NCBI GenBank assembly: GCA_919902775.1
Contig: CAKKRJ010000003.1
Coordinates: forward strand, 124,001-188,000
Source: Burkholderiaceae bacterium
GTDB taxonomy: Bacteria; Pseudomonadota; Gammaproteobacteria; Burkholderiales; Burkholderiaceae_C
Length of the DNA stretch: 64,000 nucleotides
Direction: 5' to 3'
Shown: positions 17,903-27,594 of the stretch, piece by piece
Layout: each line of letters begins with the position of its first letter
How positions within the stretch are numbered: position 1 is the stretch's first letter
Program-made: the position numbers and the translations under genes
Notes under the pieces: model-generated
Databases searched by the model: none
What the model saw: only the letters and a program-made list of their open reading frames with translations
What the model was told of the DNA's origin: nothing

Positions 17903-20749
17903 ATGAGCGAAAACACCCCTGAATCTGCATCTCCCCAACCCAGCTTGCTGCTGGTGGACGGCTCCAGCTACCTGTACCGCGCCTTTCATGCCATGCCCGA
18001 CCTGCGGGCCGTTCCGGGCGACCCGACCAGCCCGGCCACCGGGGCCATCCGCGGCATGATCAACATGATGGAGCGGCTGCGCAAGGATGTGCCAGCCGTT
18101 TATGCCGCCTGCGTGTTCGATGCCAAGGGGCCGACTTTTCGCGATGAGATGTACCCCGAGTACAAGGCCCACCGCAGCCCGATGCCCGACGATTTGCGCA
18201 CGCAAATCGAGCCGATCCATGAGCTGGTGCGCCTGATGGGCTGGACGGTGCTGGACGTGCCGGGTGTGGAGGCCGACGACGTGATCGCCACGCTGGCGCA
18301 CACGGCCGCCCAGCAAGGCATTGCGGTGACGGTGTCCAGCGGCGACAAGGATTTGAGCCAGCTGGTCAATGAACACATCACGATCATCGACACGATGAAC
18401 GGCAAAGTGCGCGATGTGGCGGGTGTGACCGCCGAGTTTGGCGTGCCGCCTGCCTTGATGATCGACTACCAGACCCTGGTGGGTGACCCGGTGGACAACG
18501 TGCCCGGCGTGGCCAAGGTGGGCCCGAAAACTGCAGCCAAGTGGTTGCTCGAATATGGCTCGCTCGACAAGCTCATGGAAAACGCCCACGAGATCAAGGG
18601 CGTGGCGGGCGAAAATCTGCGCCAGGCGGTGGACTGGCTGCCCAAGGGCCGCGCTCTGGTGACCATGAAAATCGATTGCGACCTGGCTGGCTGGGTGCCC
18701 GATCTGCCATCGCTGGCCAGCCTGCACCTGCACGAGCCGGACAAGGACAAGCTGCTGAATTTTTACCAGACCTATGGCTTCAAAGGGCTGGTGCAGTCGC
18801 TCGGTGGGGCCATGGCTGTGCCTGCGCCCAAGGCCAAAACAGCCAAGCCGAAAGACACCGGCATGGGCGATCTGTTTGGTGAAGCCGCCGCCGATGAGCC
18901 TGTGGCATTGCCCGATTTGGACAACGCCGCCAGCGCCGTGCAGGGCGATTTGCGATACGACACGGTGCTGGACTGGGCTGCTTTCGATGCCTGGCTGGCC
19001 CGCATCGGGCAAGCACCGCTCACGGCCATCGACACCGAAACCACGTCACTCGATGCCATGCGTGCCGACATTGTGGGCATTTCGCTGAGCGTGCAGCCCG
19101 GCGAGGCGGCCTACATTCCACTGGGCCACAACGGCCCGGGTGCGCCCGAGCAACTGCCCTTGGCCGAGGTGCTGGCCAAACTCCAGCCCTGGCTGGAAAA
19201 CCCGGCCCACCTGAAACTGGGTCAGAACATCAAATACGACCGCCATGTGTTTGCCAACCACGGCATCGAGGTGCAAGGTTATGCCCACGACACCATGCTG
19301 CAGAGCTATGTGCTCGAAGTGCACAAGCCGCACGGCCTGTCCAGCCTGGCCGAGCGCCATGTGGGTCGCCGCGGCGTGACCTACGAAGACCTGTGTGGCA
19401 AAGGGGCGCACCAGATCCCGTTTGCGCAGGTCGATGTGGACAAGGCGGCGCATTATTCATGCGAAGACTCGGACCAATGCCTAGACGTGCACGGGGCGCT
19501 GTGGCCGCAGATCGAAGCGCATGCGGGCTTGAAGTTTGTCTACGACTTGGAAATCCAGACCAGCGAAGCGCTCTACCGCATCGAGCGCAACGGCGTGCTG
19601 ATCGACGCGCCCACGCTGGCCGCGCAAAGCCAGGCGCTGGGTGAGCGCATCGTGCAGCTGGAAAAAGAAGCCTACGACATCGCGGGCCAGCCTTTTAACC
19701 TGGCCAGCCCCAAACAGCTGGGCGAGATCTTTTTTGACAAGCTGGGCCTGCCTGTCGTCAAGAAAACCGCCACCGGCGCACGCAGCACCGACGAAGAGGT
19801 GCTGGAAAAACTGGCCGAAGACTACCCGCTGCCCGCCCGCATCCTGGAGCACCGCAGCCTCTCCAAACTCAAGGGCACTTACACCGACAAGCTGGCGCAG
19901 CTGGCCTTGCCACGCACGGGCCGGGTGCACACCCACTATGCGCAGGCGGTGGCCGTGACGGGCCGTCTGTCGAGCAACGAACCGAATTTGCAGAACATCC
20001 CGGTGCGCACGGCCGAAGGCCGCAAGGTGCGCGAAGCCTTTGTGGCGCCTGCAGGTTGCGTGATCGCCAGCGCCGATTACAGCCAGATTGAACTGCGCAT
20101 CATGGCGCACCTGAGCGACGATCCGGCCTTGCTCAAGGCCTTTCATGAAGGCCTGGACGTGCACAAAGCCACCGCGGCCGAGGTGTTTGGCCTGACGCCC
20201 GACACCGTGAGCAGCGAGCAACGCCGCTACGCCAAGACCATCAACTTTGGCCTGATCTACGGCATGAGCGCGTTTGGCCTGGCCAAGGCCCTGGGCATCG
20301 ACAACACGGCGGCCAAGAACTACATCACCCGTTATTTCGAGCGCTTTGCAGGCGTCAAGCACTACATGGACGCCACCCGGGAACAGGCCAAGGCCCTGGG
20401 TTATGTCGAGACCGTGTTTGGCCGCCGCCTGGTGCTGCCCGAGATCAACAGCCCCAACGGCCCGCGCCGCGCCGGGGCCGAGCGTGCAGCCATCAACGCG
20501 CCCATGCAGGGCACAGCCGCGGACCTGATCAAACTGAGCATGGTTGCGGTGCAAAAAGCGCTGGACGCGCAAGGCAAGGCCACCCGGGTCATCATGCAGG
20601 TGCACGACGAGCTGGTGTTCGAAGTGCCCGAGGCCGAAGTCGAATGGGTGCGCACCGAAGTGCCACGCATCATGGCGGGTGTGGCCGACCTGAAGGTGCC
20701 GCTTTTGGCCGAAGTGGGCTTTGGGCCGAATTGGGAGCAAGCGCACTGA
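17903..20749 (+). CDS. polA: DNA polymerase I
   Basis: Replication and repair polymerase, 948 residues from ATG 17903 (MSENTPES), with GGGGG upstream. Three domains: 5'-3' exonuclease (LLLVDGSSYLYRAFHAMPDL start, residues 1-290), 3'-5' exonuclease with intact DxE motif AIDTETTSLDAM near residue 375, and the family A polymerase with SADYSQIELRIMAH, RRYAKTINFGLIYGMS (motif B) and QVHDELVFEV (motif C). All catalytic residues appear present. A single-gene unit. Confidence 0.98.
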   Translation: MSENTPESASPQPSLLLVDGSSYLYRAFHAMPDLRAVPGDPTSPATGAIRGMINMMERLRKDVPAVYAACVFDAKGPTFRDEMYPEYKAHRSPMPDDLRTQIEPIHELVRLMGWTVLDVPGVEADDVIATLAHTAAQQGIAVTVSSGDKDLSQLVNEHITIIDTMNGKVRDVAGVTAEFGVPPALMIDYQTLVGDPVDNVPGVAKVGPKTAAKWLLEYGSLDKLMENAHEIKGVAGENLRQAVDWLPKGRALVTMKIDCDLAGWVPDLPSLASLHLHEPDKDKLLNFYQTYGFKGLVQSLGGAMAVPAPKAKTAKPKDTGMGDLFGEAAADEPVALPDLDNAASAVQGDLRYDTVLDWAAFDAWLARIGQAPLTAIDTETTSLDAMRADIVGISLSVQPGEAAYIPLGHNGPGAPEQLPLAEVLAKLQPWLENPAHLKLGQNIKYDRHVFANHGIEVQGYAHDTMLQSYVLEVHKPHGLSSLAERHVGRRGVTYEDLCGKGAHQIPFAQVDVDKAAHYSCEDSDQCLDVHGALWPQIEAHAGLKFVYDLEIQTSEALYRIERNGVLIDAPTLAAQSQALGERIVQLEKEAYDIAGQPFNLASPKQLGEIFFDKLGLPVVKKTATGARSTDEEVLEKLAEDYPLPARILEHRSLSKLKGTYTDKLAQLALPRTGRVHTHYAQAVAVTGRLSSNEPNLQNIPVRTAEGRKVREAFVAPAGCVIASADYSQIELRIMAHLSDDPALLKAFHEGLDVHKATAAEVFGLTPDTVSSEQRRYAKTINFGLIYGMSAFGLAKALGIDNTAAKNYITRYFERFAGVKHYMDATREQAKALGYVETVFGRRLVLPEINSPNGPRRAGAERAAINAPMQGTAADLIKLSMVAVQKALDAQGKATRVIMQVHDELVFEVPEAEVEWVRTEVPRIMAGVADLKVPLLAEVGFGPNWEQAH

Positions 20750-20771
20750 GTGTGGACCCCCGCTGTCTGGC

Positions 20772-21410
20772 TCAGCCTTGCCACGGTGCGTGCTTTTGCA
20801 TGATGGTCGCAAAGGCTGGCGAAGCCTCAAACGTGGCTAGCCAGCGGGTCAATGCCGGCCAGGGCTGGGATGCAAACCAACCCGGGTCGGTGTGGGCATA
20901 TTGCCGAACGAATGGGGCTATTGCGGCGTCGGCCAGGCCAAACTGACCGCCAGCCAGAAAAGGGCGCACCTGCAGTTGTGCCTCGCGTGAATGCAGCCAC
21001 GGCGCTGCCAGATCCCGGTCAGCGCTGCCGCTGTCCAGACCGGACCGGTTCGGGTATTTGTAGCGGTCCAGGTGGTGTTTGAACGGCCCATCGTTGTACG
21101 CGATCAACGCCAGCGACTCGGCCATGCCCGCTTCAGATGGGGCCAGCCAGCCCATCGGGTCGTGCTGGCGCAAGGCCCAGAGCATGATGTCCAGGCTTTG
21201 CTCCAGCACCTGGCCACCGCTCGCGTTCGGCAGCCACAAAACCGGCACCGAGCCCTTGGGCGACAAGGCCAGCATGTGGGCCGGTTTGTTTTTCAGCACC
21301 ACTTCGCGGTGCTCGTGCGCCAGGCCGCTGGTATGCAAAGCCAGCCTGGCCCGCATGGCGTAGGGGCAGCGCCGAAACGAATACAGGACAGGCAGGCTGG
21401 GGTCTGGCAT
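20772..21410 (-). CDS. Glutathione S-transferase-like protein
   Basis: 212 residues from ATG 21410 (MPDPSLPVLYSF). N-terminal thioredoxin fold with YSFRRCPYAMRARLAL, in which the CPYA motif resembles glutaredoxin-type GSTs with a cysteine nucleophile, and the cis-proline GSVPVLWL; C-terminal helical domain with DAAIAPFVRQYA. It probably handles thiol-disulfide exchange or glutathionylation of small molecules; the substrate is unknown. Divergent from the dienelactone hydrolase gene with a 92-base gap. An upstream extension is rejected because it overlaps that gene. Confidence 0.88.
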   Translation of the reverse strand: MPDPSLPVLYSFRRCPYAMRARLALHTSGLAHEHREVVLKNKPAHMLALSPKGSVPVLWLPNASGGQVLEQSLDIMLWALRQHDPMGWLAPSEAGMAESLALIAYNDGPFKHHLDRYKYPNRSGLDSGSADRDLAAPWLHSREAQLQVRPFLAGGQFGLADAAIAPFVRQYAHTDPGWFASQPWPALTRWLATFEASPAFATIMQKHAPWQG

Positions 21411-21502
21411 GGCGGCAGTGTAAATCTCCTTCCCAGGGCAATCCCAATGCAGCTGTGCCAAGATCGGTGGCCCATTGATCGGCTGACTTTTGGAGACCTG
21501 CC

Positions 21503-22399
21503 ATGAACAACGACCTGATTGACGACGCGCAAGCCCTTTTGGGCGGGCGGATGGGGGCCAGCGGTGCCACACGCCGCTTGGCTTTGAAAGCCGCTATGGG
21601 CGTGGGTTATGCCGCAGCGGCGCACCCGCTGATGGCGCAAACGGCCATCAAAACCCCTTCAACAGGTCTGGTTTCCGGCGAAGTGACCATCGATGTGAAC
21701 GGTTTCAAAATGCCGGCTTACCGCAGTGCCCCCGCAGGCCAAACCAGTTTGCCGGTGGTGCTGGTGATTTCCGAGATTTTCGGTGTGCATGAATACATTG
21801 CCGACGTCACGCGTCGCCTGGCCCAAGCCGGTTACATGGCCATTGCGCCAGAGTTGTTTGTGCGTCAGGGCGATGCCGGTGCCTACGGCGAAATCGCCAA
21901 ACTGCAGGCCGAGGTGATCGCCAAAGTGCCCGACGCCCAGGTCATGGCCGACCTGGATGCCACGGTGGCCTGGGCGGCTGCCAACGGTGGCGACACCCGC
22001 AAACTGGCCGTGACCGGCTTTTGCTGGGGGGGACGCATCACCTGGCTGTATGCAGCGCATCAGCCCCAGGTCAAGGCGGGGGTGGCCTGGTATGGCCGTC
22101 TGGTGGGCCAAGCCACGGCGCAGACCCCCTCACACCCCTTGGCTTTGGTGGGCCACCTCAAAGCGCCGGTGCTCGGTTTGTACGGCGGTGCCGACACCGG
22201 CATCCCCCTTGACACGGTTGATAAGATGAAAGCAGAACTGGCGCAAGGCCCTGCAGCGGCCAAAGCCAGTGCGTTTGTGGTTTATCCTGAGGCCCCGCAC
22301 GCTTTCCATGCCGATTACCGCCCCAGTTTTCGCAAGGCGGCGGCAGAAGATGGCTGGCAGCGTTTGCTGGCTTGGCTCAAAAGCCATGACGTGGCCTGA
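21503..22399 (+). CDS. Dienelactone hydrolase family protein with Tat-like leader
   Basis: 298-residue alpha/beta hydrolase. The start has GGAGA upstream. The first 45 residues carry a twin-arginine-like leader (TRRLALKAAMGVG, cleavage near PLMAQ), suggesting export. The DLH triad is visible: nucleophile Cys in TGFCWGGRITW near residue 173, Asp in YGGADTGIPLD and His in PEAPHAFHADYRPSF. Family members hydrolyse lactones such as dienelactone; no chloroaromatic pathway genes lie nearby, so the true substrate is open. It ends at a strong UUCG terminator. Confidence 0.9.
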   Translation: MNNDLIDDAQALLGGRMGASGATRRLALKAAMGVGYAAAAHPLMAQTAIKTPSTGLVSGEVTIDVNGFKMPAYRSAPAGQTSLPVVLVISEIFGVHEYIADVTRRLAQAGYMAIAPELFVRQGDAGAYGEIAKLQAEVIAKVPDAQVMADLDATVAWAAANGGDTRKLAVTGFCWGGRITWLYAAHQPQVKAGVAWYGRLVGQATAQTPSHPLALVGHLKAPVLGLYGGADTGIPLDTVDKMKAELAQGPAAAKASAFVVYPEAPHAFHADYRPSFRKAAAEDGWQRLLAWLKSHDVA

Positions 22400-22416
22400 T
22401 TTTTGGGGATGCTGTA

Positions 22417-22441
22417 ACCGCCCTTCGGGGCGGTTTCTTTT
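22417..22441 (+). terminator. Rho-independent terminator with UUCG loop
   Basis: Stem ACCGCCC / GGGCGGT closed by a TTCG tetraloop and followed by TTCTTTT, 18 bases after the dienelactone hydrolase stop codon. Confidence 0.9.
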
Positions 22442-22465
22442 GGGGTGCGGTGCACCCCGGGAAAC

Positions 22466-23314
22466 ATGATGACTTTATTGGCGATTTGGGTGGGTACGTT
22501 GGTGGCGGGCATTGGCAGCGTTTGGGTGGCGGCCTGGCTGAGCTTTGGTGTCTTGAGCCGTTACACCCAGCACATGCTCAGTCTGGCGGCGGGCGCTTTG
22601 TTGGCCACCTCCTTTTTGCATTTGTTGCCCGAAGCTTTTGAGAGCGAAGCGGGTCCCCATGCCTTGTTTCTTACCCTGTTGCTGGGCTTGGTGTTTTTCT
22701 TTTTGCTCGACAAGGCCGAACTGTGGCACCACGGGCATGAGCACCACCATGGGCATGACCATGACCATGACCATGGACATGCACACGAGCATGGGCATTC
22801 AGACACCGCGCATCAGGGGCACAACCACGGTGCGCACGGCGCAAGTGCTGCCGAATTGCCCCGCGGTCAATGGGCCGTTTTGGCCGGGGACAGCGTGCAT
22901 TGTTTTGGCGATGGCATTTTGATCGCCTCGGCCTTCATGGCGGACATGGGCCTGGGGGTGATTGCGGCTTTGGCCGTGATGGCGCATGAGGTGCCGCACC
23001 ACATGGGCGACCTGGCCGTTTTGCGCCAGGGCAGTGACAGTCGCCGTGCGGCCATTGTCAAGGTTTCCATGGCGGGGGCCATCACGGCTTTCGGTGGGGC
23101 TGTGGGCTATGTGCTGGTCGATGCTTTGCACGACTGGTTGCCGTACTTTCTGGTGGTGGCCAGCAGCAGTTTCATTTATGTGGCGCTGGCCGATCTGATT
23201 CCCCAGTTGCAAAAACGCCTGTCTGCGCGTGAAACAGCGGCGCAGATCCTCTGGCTTGCTGTGGGCATGGGCATGGTCGTGCTGGCCAGCACGGTGGCCG
23301 TGCACAGCCGCTGA
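22466..23314 (+). CDS. ZIP family divalent metal transporter
   Basis: 282 residues from the first of two tandem ATGs at 22466. Membrane protein with the ZIP pattern: three N-terminal membrane helices, a long histidine-rich cytoplasmic loop (about residues 92-135, many HGHDH repeats), then VHCFGDGILIASAF and MAHEVPHHMGDLAVL, where the His/Glu residues of helices IV and V form the metal site. It imports zinc or a similar ion, or may act as an exporter as some GufA-like members do; direction is not decidable here. Confidence 0.93.
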   Translation: MMTLLAIWVGTLVAGIGSVWVAAWLSFGVLSRYTQHMLSLAAGALLATSFLHLLPEAFESEAGPHALFLTLLLGLVFFFLLDKAELWHHGHEHHHGHDHDHDHGHAHEHGHSDTAHQGHNHGAHGASAAELPRGQWAVLAGDSVHCFGDGILIASAFMADMGLGVIAALAVMAHEVPHHMGDLAVLRQGSDSRRAAIVKVSMAGAITAFGGAVGYVLVDALHDWLPYFLVVASSSFIYVALADLIPQLQKRLSARETAAQILWLAVGMGMVVLASTVAVHSR

Positions 23315-23326
23315 CCGAACGAACCC

Positions 23327-24184
23327 TCAACCTTGGGCGCAGGGCAGCCCGGGTGTGCGGCTCCACTCGCTCCAGCTGCCTGCATACAGCGCGGTGGGGC
23401 CAAAGCCTGCCAACTCCATGGCGATCAGGTTGGGCACGGCGGTCACGCCGCTGCCACAGTGGTGCACCACGCTGCTGGCCGGGCGGCCTGCCAGCACCTG
23501 GTCCCATTCGGCTTTGAGCACGTCGCCTGATTTGAAGCGGCCATCGGGGGTGAAATTTTCTGTGAAAGGGCGGTTGAGTGCGCCCGGAATGTGTCCGGCC
23601 ACCGGGTCCAGCGGCTCCACTTCGCCCCGGTAACGTGCACCGCCACGGGCATCGACCACGGTTTGCGTGGGGCGCCCCAATGCGGCAGACACGGTGTCGG
23701 TCAACACCAGCTTGCGCAGTGGTTCTTGCAGCGCAAAGTGGGCCGGTGTGCCAGCTTGTGAGGGGCCCGTGGCCAGGGCGCCAGCGGCCTCTTTCCAAGC
23801 CTGCAGGCCGCCATCGAGCACCGCCACCGCATCGTGGCCCAACCATTTGAGCAGCCACCACAAACGGCCACAGTAATGGCCTTGATTGCGGTCGTACACC
23901 ATGATTTGCATGCCGTTGTGGATGCCCAGGCTGCCCAGCCATTGCGCCACGATGTCGCGCTGGGGCAGCGGGTGACGGCCACCGTTCACGGCCTGTGCGG
24001 CGTCGTGCGTGCTGAGGTGCCTGTCCAAGTGGGCGTGCCAGGCGCCCGCGATGTGCTCGGCTTCAAACAGGCCATCGGCCAGCTCGGGCTTCATCAGGTC
24101 AAAGCTGCAGTCCAGCACGGCGCAGGGTGTGCCTTGTTGTTGCAGGGCTTGCAATTGGGGGGCGGTGATCAGCAAGGTGTACAC
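23327..24184 (-). CDS. sseA: 3-mercaptopyruvate sulfurtransferase (two rhodanese domains)
   Basis: About 285 residues. GTG at 24184 is preferred because GGAGA lies 9 bases upstream; TTG at 24199 is an alternative. It has two rhodanese domains: an inactive N-terminal one (AVLDCSFDL start, VYDRNQGHYCGRLWWLLKWLG) and a catalytic C-terminal one ending with HHCGSGVTAVPN, whose CGSGVTA loop is the mercaptopyruvate type. It transfers sulfur from 3-mercaptopyruvate to thiols or cyanide. It lies 18 bases downstream of the EamA gene on the same strand. Confidence 0.92.
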   Translation of the reverse strand: MYTLLITAPQLQALQQQGTPCAVLDCSFDLMKPELADGLFEAEHIAGAWHAHLDRHLSTHDAAQAVNGGRHPLPQRDIVAQWLGSLGIHNGMQIMVYDRNQGHYCGRLWWLLKWLGHDAVAVLDGGLQAWKEAAGALATGPSQAGTPAHFALQEPLRKLVLTDTVSAALGRPTQTVVDARGGARYRGEVEPLDPVAGHIPGALNRPFTENFTPDGRFKSGDVLKAEWDQVLAGRPASSVVHHCGSGVTAVPNLIAMELAGFGPTALYAGSWSEWSRTPGLPCAQG

Positions 24185-24202
24185 GGGGGTGGTCTCCAAG
24201 GG

Positions 24203-25090
24203 TCAATGTTCTTCTGCTGGGGCGCTGGGCAGGGTGCGGTTGCGCAAAGCCGTGGCGGCAATGCCACTGGCGATGATCAGGGCCATGCCCGCCCAGCCGA
24301 TGGGCGGAATCTGGTCGCCAAACAAAAGTGCACCATACAGTGCTGCAAACACGATGCCTGAATACTGCAAGTTGGCCACCACCAGGGTGGCACCGCTGCT
24401 GTAGGCGCGGGTCATGCACAACTGGCCCAGGGCTGCCAGCACACCAATGGGCAACAGCCACAACGCCTGCGGCCAGACCCAGTCGCTGGCGCCAGTCACG
24501 CCCATGGCCACACCGCCCACCACGCTGGTGCCGATGGAAAAGTAAAACACGGTGCGCGTTTCGGGCTCGCCCAGACGGCCTAAAGCGGCCACCTGCATGT
24601 AAGCCAGCGCGGCCCCCAGGCCCGACAACAGGCCGATGACGCCTGCAAACAGCTGGTTTTGCGCGAGGGTGGGGCGCAAAATCATCACCACGCCGCTGAA
24701 GCCGGCGATCACCGTGAGCACGATGGGCCCTTGCCGGGTGGCGTCTTGCAAGCGGCCCATGACCAGCGTGCCGCCGACCAGAAAGGCCGCCACCCAGACG
24801 CCGCTCATGTAGTTGAGCGTCATGGCGGTGGCCAGCGGCAGGTGGGCGATGGCATAGAACCAGGCCGACAACGAAGCCACGCCGATGACCGAGCGCCAGA
24901 TGTGCATCATGGGGATGGACGTGCCCAGAGGCACGCGCTGGGCCCGGCAGATGGCGGCCATGAAGACCATGCCGATCACGCCCCGGTAAAACACCAGTTC
25001 AAAGGTGCCAAAGTGGGCCGAGGCGTATTTGATGCACACGCTCATGGTCGCAAAAAACAGCGACGCCAGAATCATCCAGGAGGCTTGCAT
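24203..25090 (-). CDS. EamA/DMT superfamily transporter
   Basis: 295-residue inner-membrane protein from ATG 25090 (MQASWMILASLFF); a start at 25132 would overlap the oxygenase gene. About ten membrane helices in two EamA repeats (FFATMSVCIKYASAHFGTFE first; LGAALAYMQVAALGRL second). Such proteins export amino acids or metabolites. It sits between a Rieske oxygenase (11 bases upstream) and a sulfurtransferase, in one apparent operon; the transported compound is unknown. Confidence 0.9.
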   Translation of the reverse strand: MQASWMILASLFFATMSVCIKYASAHFGTFELVFYRGVIGMVFMAAICRAQRVPLGTSIPMMHIWRSVIGVASLSAWFYAIAHLPLATAMTLNYMSGVWVAAFLVGGTLVMGRLQDATRQGPIVLTVIAGFSGVVMILRPTLAQNQLFAGVIGLLSGLGAALAYMQVAALGRLGEPETRTVFYFSIGTSVVGGVAMGVTGASDWVWPQALWLLPIGVLAALGQLCMTRAYSSGATLVVANLQYSGIVFAALYGALLFGDQIPPIGWAGMALIIASGIAATALRNRTLPSAPAEEH

Positions 25091-25101
25091 CCCGGGGCGC
25101 T

Positions 25102-26229
25102 TCAGAAGGTTTTCATTTGCTGGCGGTACCACTCATGGAAGTGCTGCATGCCGTCTTCCATGGGGCTTTGGTAAGGGCCGACTTCGTTGTCGCCGCGCGC
25201 CAGCAGGGCTTTGCGGCCGGCGTCCATGCGCTCGCCGATCTCGTCGTCCTCGATGCAGGTTTCCATGTAGGCGGCCTGCTGGGCTTCGACGAATTCGCGC
25301 TCGAAGGCCACGATTTCTTCGGGGTAGTAGAACTCGACCATGTTCAGCGTCTTGTTGGCACTGATCGGGTGCAGCGTGGACACGGTGAGCACATGCGGGT
25401 ACCACTCGACCATGATATGCGGGTAATACGTCAGCCAGATCGCGCCACGCTCGGGCATCTGTCCGTTGCGGTACTTCAGCAACACCTCGTGCCATTTCTT
25501 GTAGATGTCCGAGCCGGGTTGGCCAAAGCCACCCGACACGCCCACGGTTTGCACCGAATAGTGTTCCTTGAACTCCCAGCTCAAGTCGTCACAGGTGACG
25601 AACTGGCCCAGACCCGGGTGGAAGGGGCCGACGTGGTAGTCCTCCAGATAGACCTCGATGAAGGTCTTCCAGTTGTAGTTGCATTCGTGCAGTTCCACGC
25701 GGTCCAGCGCATAGCCTGAAAAATCCAGCTGCGCACGCGGGCCCATGCCCGCCAGGTCGGCCGCGATGTCGCGGCCGTTGTCTTCAAACAGCAGGCCGTT
25801 CCACTCTTGCAACTTGTAGTTGTTCAGGTTCAGGCAGGGGTCGTGCGAAAAATGCGGTGCCCCCAGCAACTGGCCATCGGGTGCGTAGGTCCAGCGGTGC
25901 AGAGGGCAGACGATGTTGCCGCCTGCGCTGCCCTTTTGCTGGGTGTGCAAGTTGCCTTTGCCATTGAGCATCACGGCTTGGCGGTGACGGCAAACGTTGG
26001 AGACCAGCTCCACCCCGCCTTGGGCGTTGCGCACCAAGGCGCGGCCTTGCGCCTCGTGGGGCAGGGTGTAATAGTCGCCCACATGGGGCACCGCCAGCTG
26101 GTGACCCACATAGCGCGGGCCTTGCTGGAAGAGTGTGTTCAATTCGCGCTGGAACAGCGCCTCATCGAAATAAGTGGAAACTGGTAGTTGGCTTGCGGCC
26201 TGCTGCAGTTGAAGACTTAAATCAGACAT
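25102..26229 (-). CDS. Rieske non-heme iron oxygenase, alpha subunit
   Basis: 375 residues. N-terminal Rieske [2Fe-2S] domain with ligands in NVCRHRQAVML and VCPLHRWTY (C-x-H ... C-x2-H, about residues 80-118) and a C-terminal catalytic domain with the iron site DYHVGPFHPGL (about 205-215). It hydroxylates or demethylates an organic substrate using electrons from a separate reductase. No beta subunit or reductase is encoded here, so it resembles the single-component alpha-only group (choline monooxygenase or demethylase-like). The substrate is not inferred. Confidence 0.92.
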   Translation of the reverse strand: MSDLSLQLQQAASQLPVSTYFDEALFQRELNTLFQQGPRYVGHQLAVPHVGDYYTLPHEAQGRALVRNAQGGVELVSNVCRHRQAVMLNGKGNLHTQQKGSAGGNIVCPLHRWTYAPDGQLLGAPHFSHDPCLNLNNYKLQEWNGLLFEDNGRDIAADLAGMGPRAQLDFSGYALDRVELHECNYNWKTFIEVYLEDYHVGPFHPGLGQFVTCDDLSWEFKEHYSVQTVGVSGGFGQPGSDIYKKWHEVLLKYRNGQMPERGAIWLTYYPHIMVEWYPHVLTVSTLHPISANKTLNMVEFYYPEEIVAFEREFVEAQQAAYMETCIEDDEIGERMDAGRKALLARGDNEVGPYQSPMEDGMQHFHEWYRQQMKTF

Positions 26230-26431
26230 GGGTGACCTGACCTAGAGACTCCCCCTATGAAGGGGCAGGGACATCGCGCCGATGCCGAAGACAACGGCGC
26301 AAAAAAATGACAGGAGAGCATCCCGTCGGTGAGCCGCGATTCTACCCTGAGGGGGGCTGCGTCCGTGATTCAGGCTGTTGTCAGCCTGCCCGATGCCCAG
26401 CGCCTAAAATTGGGCTTTTTCGGAACACTTC

Positions 26432-26686
26432 ATGCCCAAGGTCGCCAAACCCGAGCTTTCTGATGCCTCTGTGCCCCCGCTGCCGGCCACCTACGAGGCG
26501 GCTTTGTCGGAGCTTGAGCGCTTGGTGGGGCAATTGGAGTCGGGCCAGATGCCGCTGGACCAACTGCTGAGCGGTTACCAGCGCGGTGCGGCCTTGCTGG
26601 CTTTTTGCCGTGACAAGCTCAAGGCGGTGGAAGACCAGATTCAGGTGCTGGACGGTGGCCAGCTCAAACCCTGGAGCGGGACATGA
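26432..26686 (+). CDS. xseB: Exodeoxyribonuclease VII small subunit
   Basis: 84 residues containing the XseB helical core ([19 protein letters not shown] then [15 protein letters not shown]). Binds XseA to form the single-strand exonuclease VII. The stop overlaps the ispA start by ATGA, giving the common proteobacterial order xseB-ispA-dxs. xseA is elsewhere. Confidence 0.95.
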   Translation: MPKVAKPELSDASVPPLPATYEAALSELERLVGQLESGQMPLDQLLSGYQRGAALLAFCRDKLKAVEDQIQVLDGGQLKPWSGT

Positions 26687-27591
26687 GTGGGGTGGTGGAC
26701 CTGAAAGCCTGGATGCAGCCGCATCTGGACGGTGTGGAGCGGTTTTTGTCTGAAAGTATTCAGGCCGAGTCGCCCGCCGCCTTGGGGCAGGCCATGCGCT
26801 ATGCGGTGCTGGATGGGGGTAAACGCCTGCGCCCTTTGTTGGTGCTGGCCACAGCCGAAGCGGTGGGCGACGCGGCCCATGGTGTGGCGGCCCTGCGGGC
26901 GGCTTGTGCCATGGAGCTGATCCATGCGTATTCGCTGGTGCACGACGACATGCCCTGCATGGACAACGACGTGCTGCGGCGCGGCAAACCCACGGTGCAT
27001 GTGCAGTTTGGCGAGTCACAAGCCTTGCTGGCGGGCGATGCCTTGCAAACCCTGGCTTTTGAACTGCTGACCCCGCAAGACGGCAGTGTGGCCGCTTCGG
27101 TGCAAGCGGCTTGCGTGGCTTTGCTGGCCAGGGCTTCGGGTTACCAGGGCATGGCCGGGGGCCAGGCCATTGACCTGGCCAGTGTGGGCCAACGCCTGAG
27201 CGAAGACCAATTGCGTCAAATGCACCGCCTCAAAACCGGGGCCTTGTTGCTGTGCAGTGTCCAAATGGGCGCCGCCTGCGTGCCCGATGTGCCGGACACG
27301 GTGCTGGCCGCACTGAGCCGTTTTGGGCAGGCGCTGGGCTTGGCTTTTCAGGTGGTGGACGACGTGCTGGATGTGACGGCCGATTCGGCCACGCTGGGTA
27401 AAACGGCGGGCAAGGACGAGGCCGCCGACAAACCCACGTATGTGGCGCTGATGGGGCTGGCGGGTGCCAAAGCCTATGCCGACGCCCTGGCCGCACAGGC
27501 CATGCAAGCCTTGGCGGATACCGGCTTGTCCGATGCGCGCTTGGGCGCATTGCGTGCTCTGGCCGCCCTGGTGGTAGAAAGAAACAACTGA
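26683..27591 (+). CDS. ispA: Farnesyl diphosphate synthase (geranyltranstransferase)
   Basis: 302-residue class I prenyltransferase making farnesyl diphosphate from IPP and DMAPP. First aspartate-rich motif [12 protein letters not shown] near residue 90 and second DDVLDVTAD near 228; substrate-binding [10 protein letters not shown] near 45. Translationally coupled to xseB and 3 bases before dxs, so the isoprenoid genes are in one operon. Confidence 0.97.
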   Translation: MSGVVDLKAWMQPHLDGVERFLSESIQAESPAALGQAMRYAVLDGGKRLRPLLVLATAEAVGDAAHGVAALRAACAMELIHAYSLVHDDMPCMDNDVLRRGKPTVHVQFGESQALLAGDALQTLAFELLTPQDGSVAASVQAACVALLARASGYQGMAGGQAIDLASVGQRLSEDQLRQMHRLKTGALLLCSVQMGAACVPDVPDTVLAALSRFGQALGLAFQVVDDVLDVTADSATLGKTAGKDEAADKPTYVALMGLAGAKAYADALAAQAMQALADTGLSDARLGALRALAALVVERNN

Positions 27592-27594
27592 TTT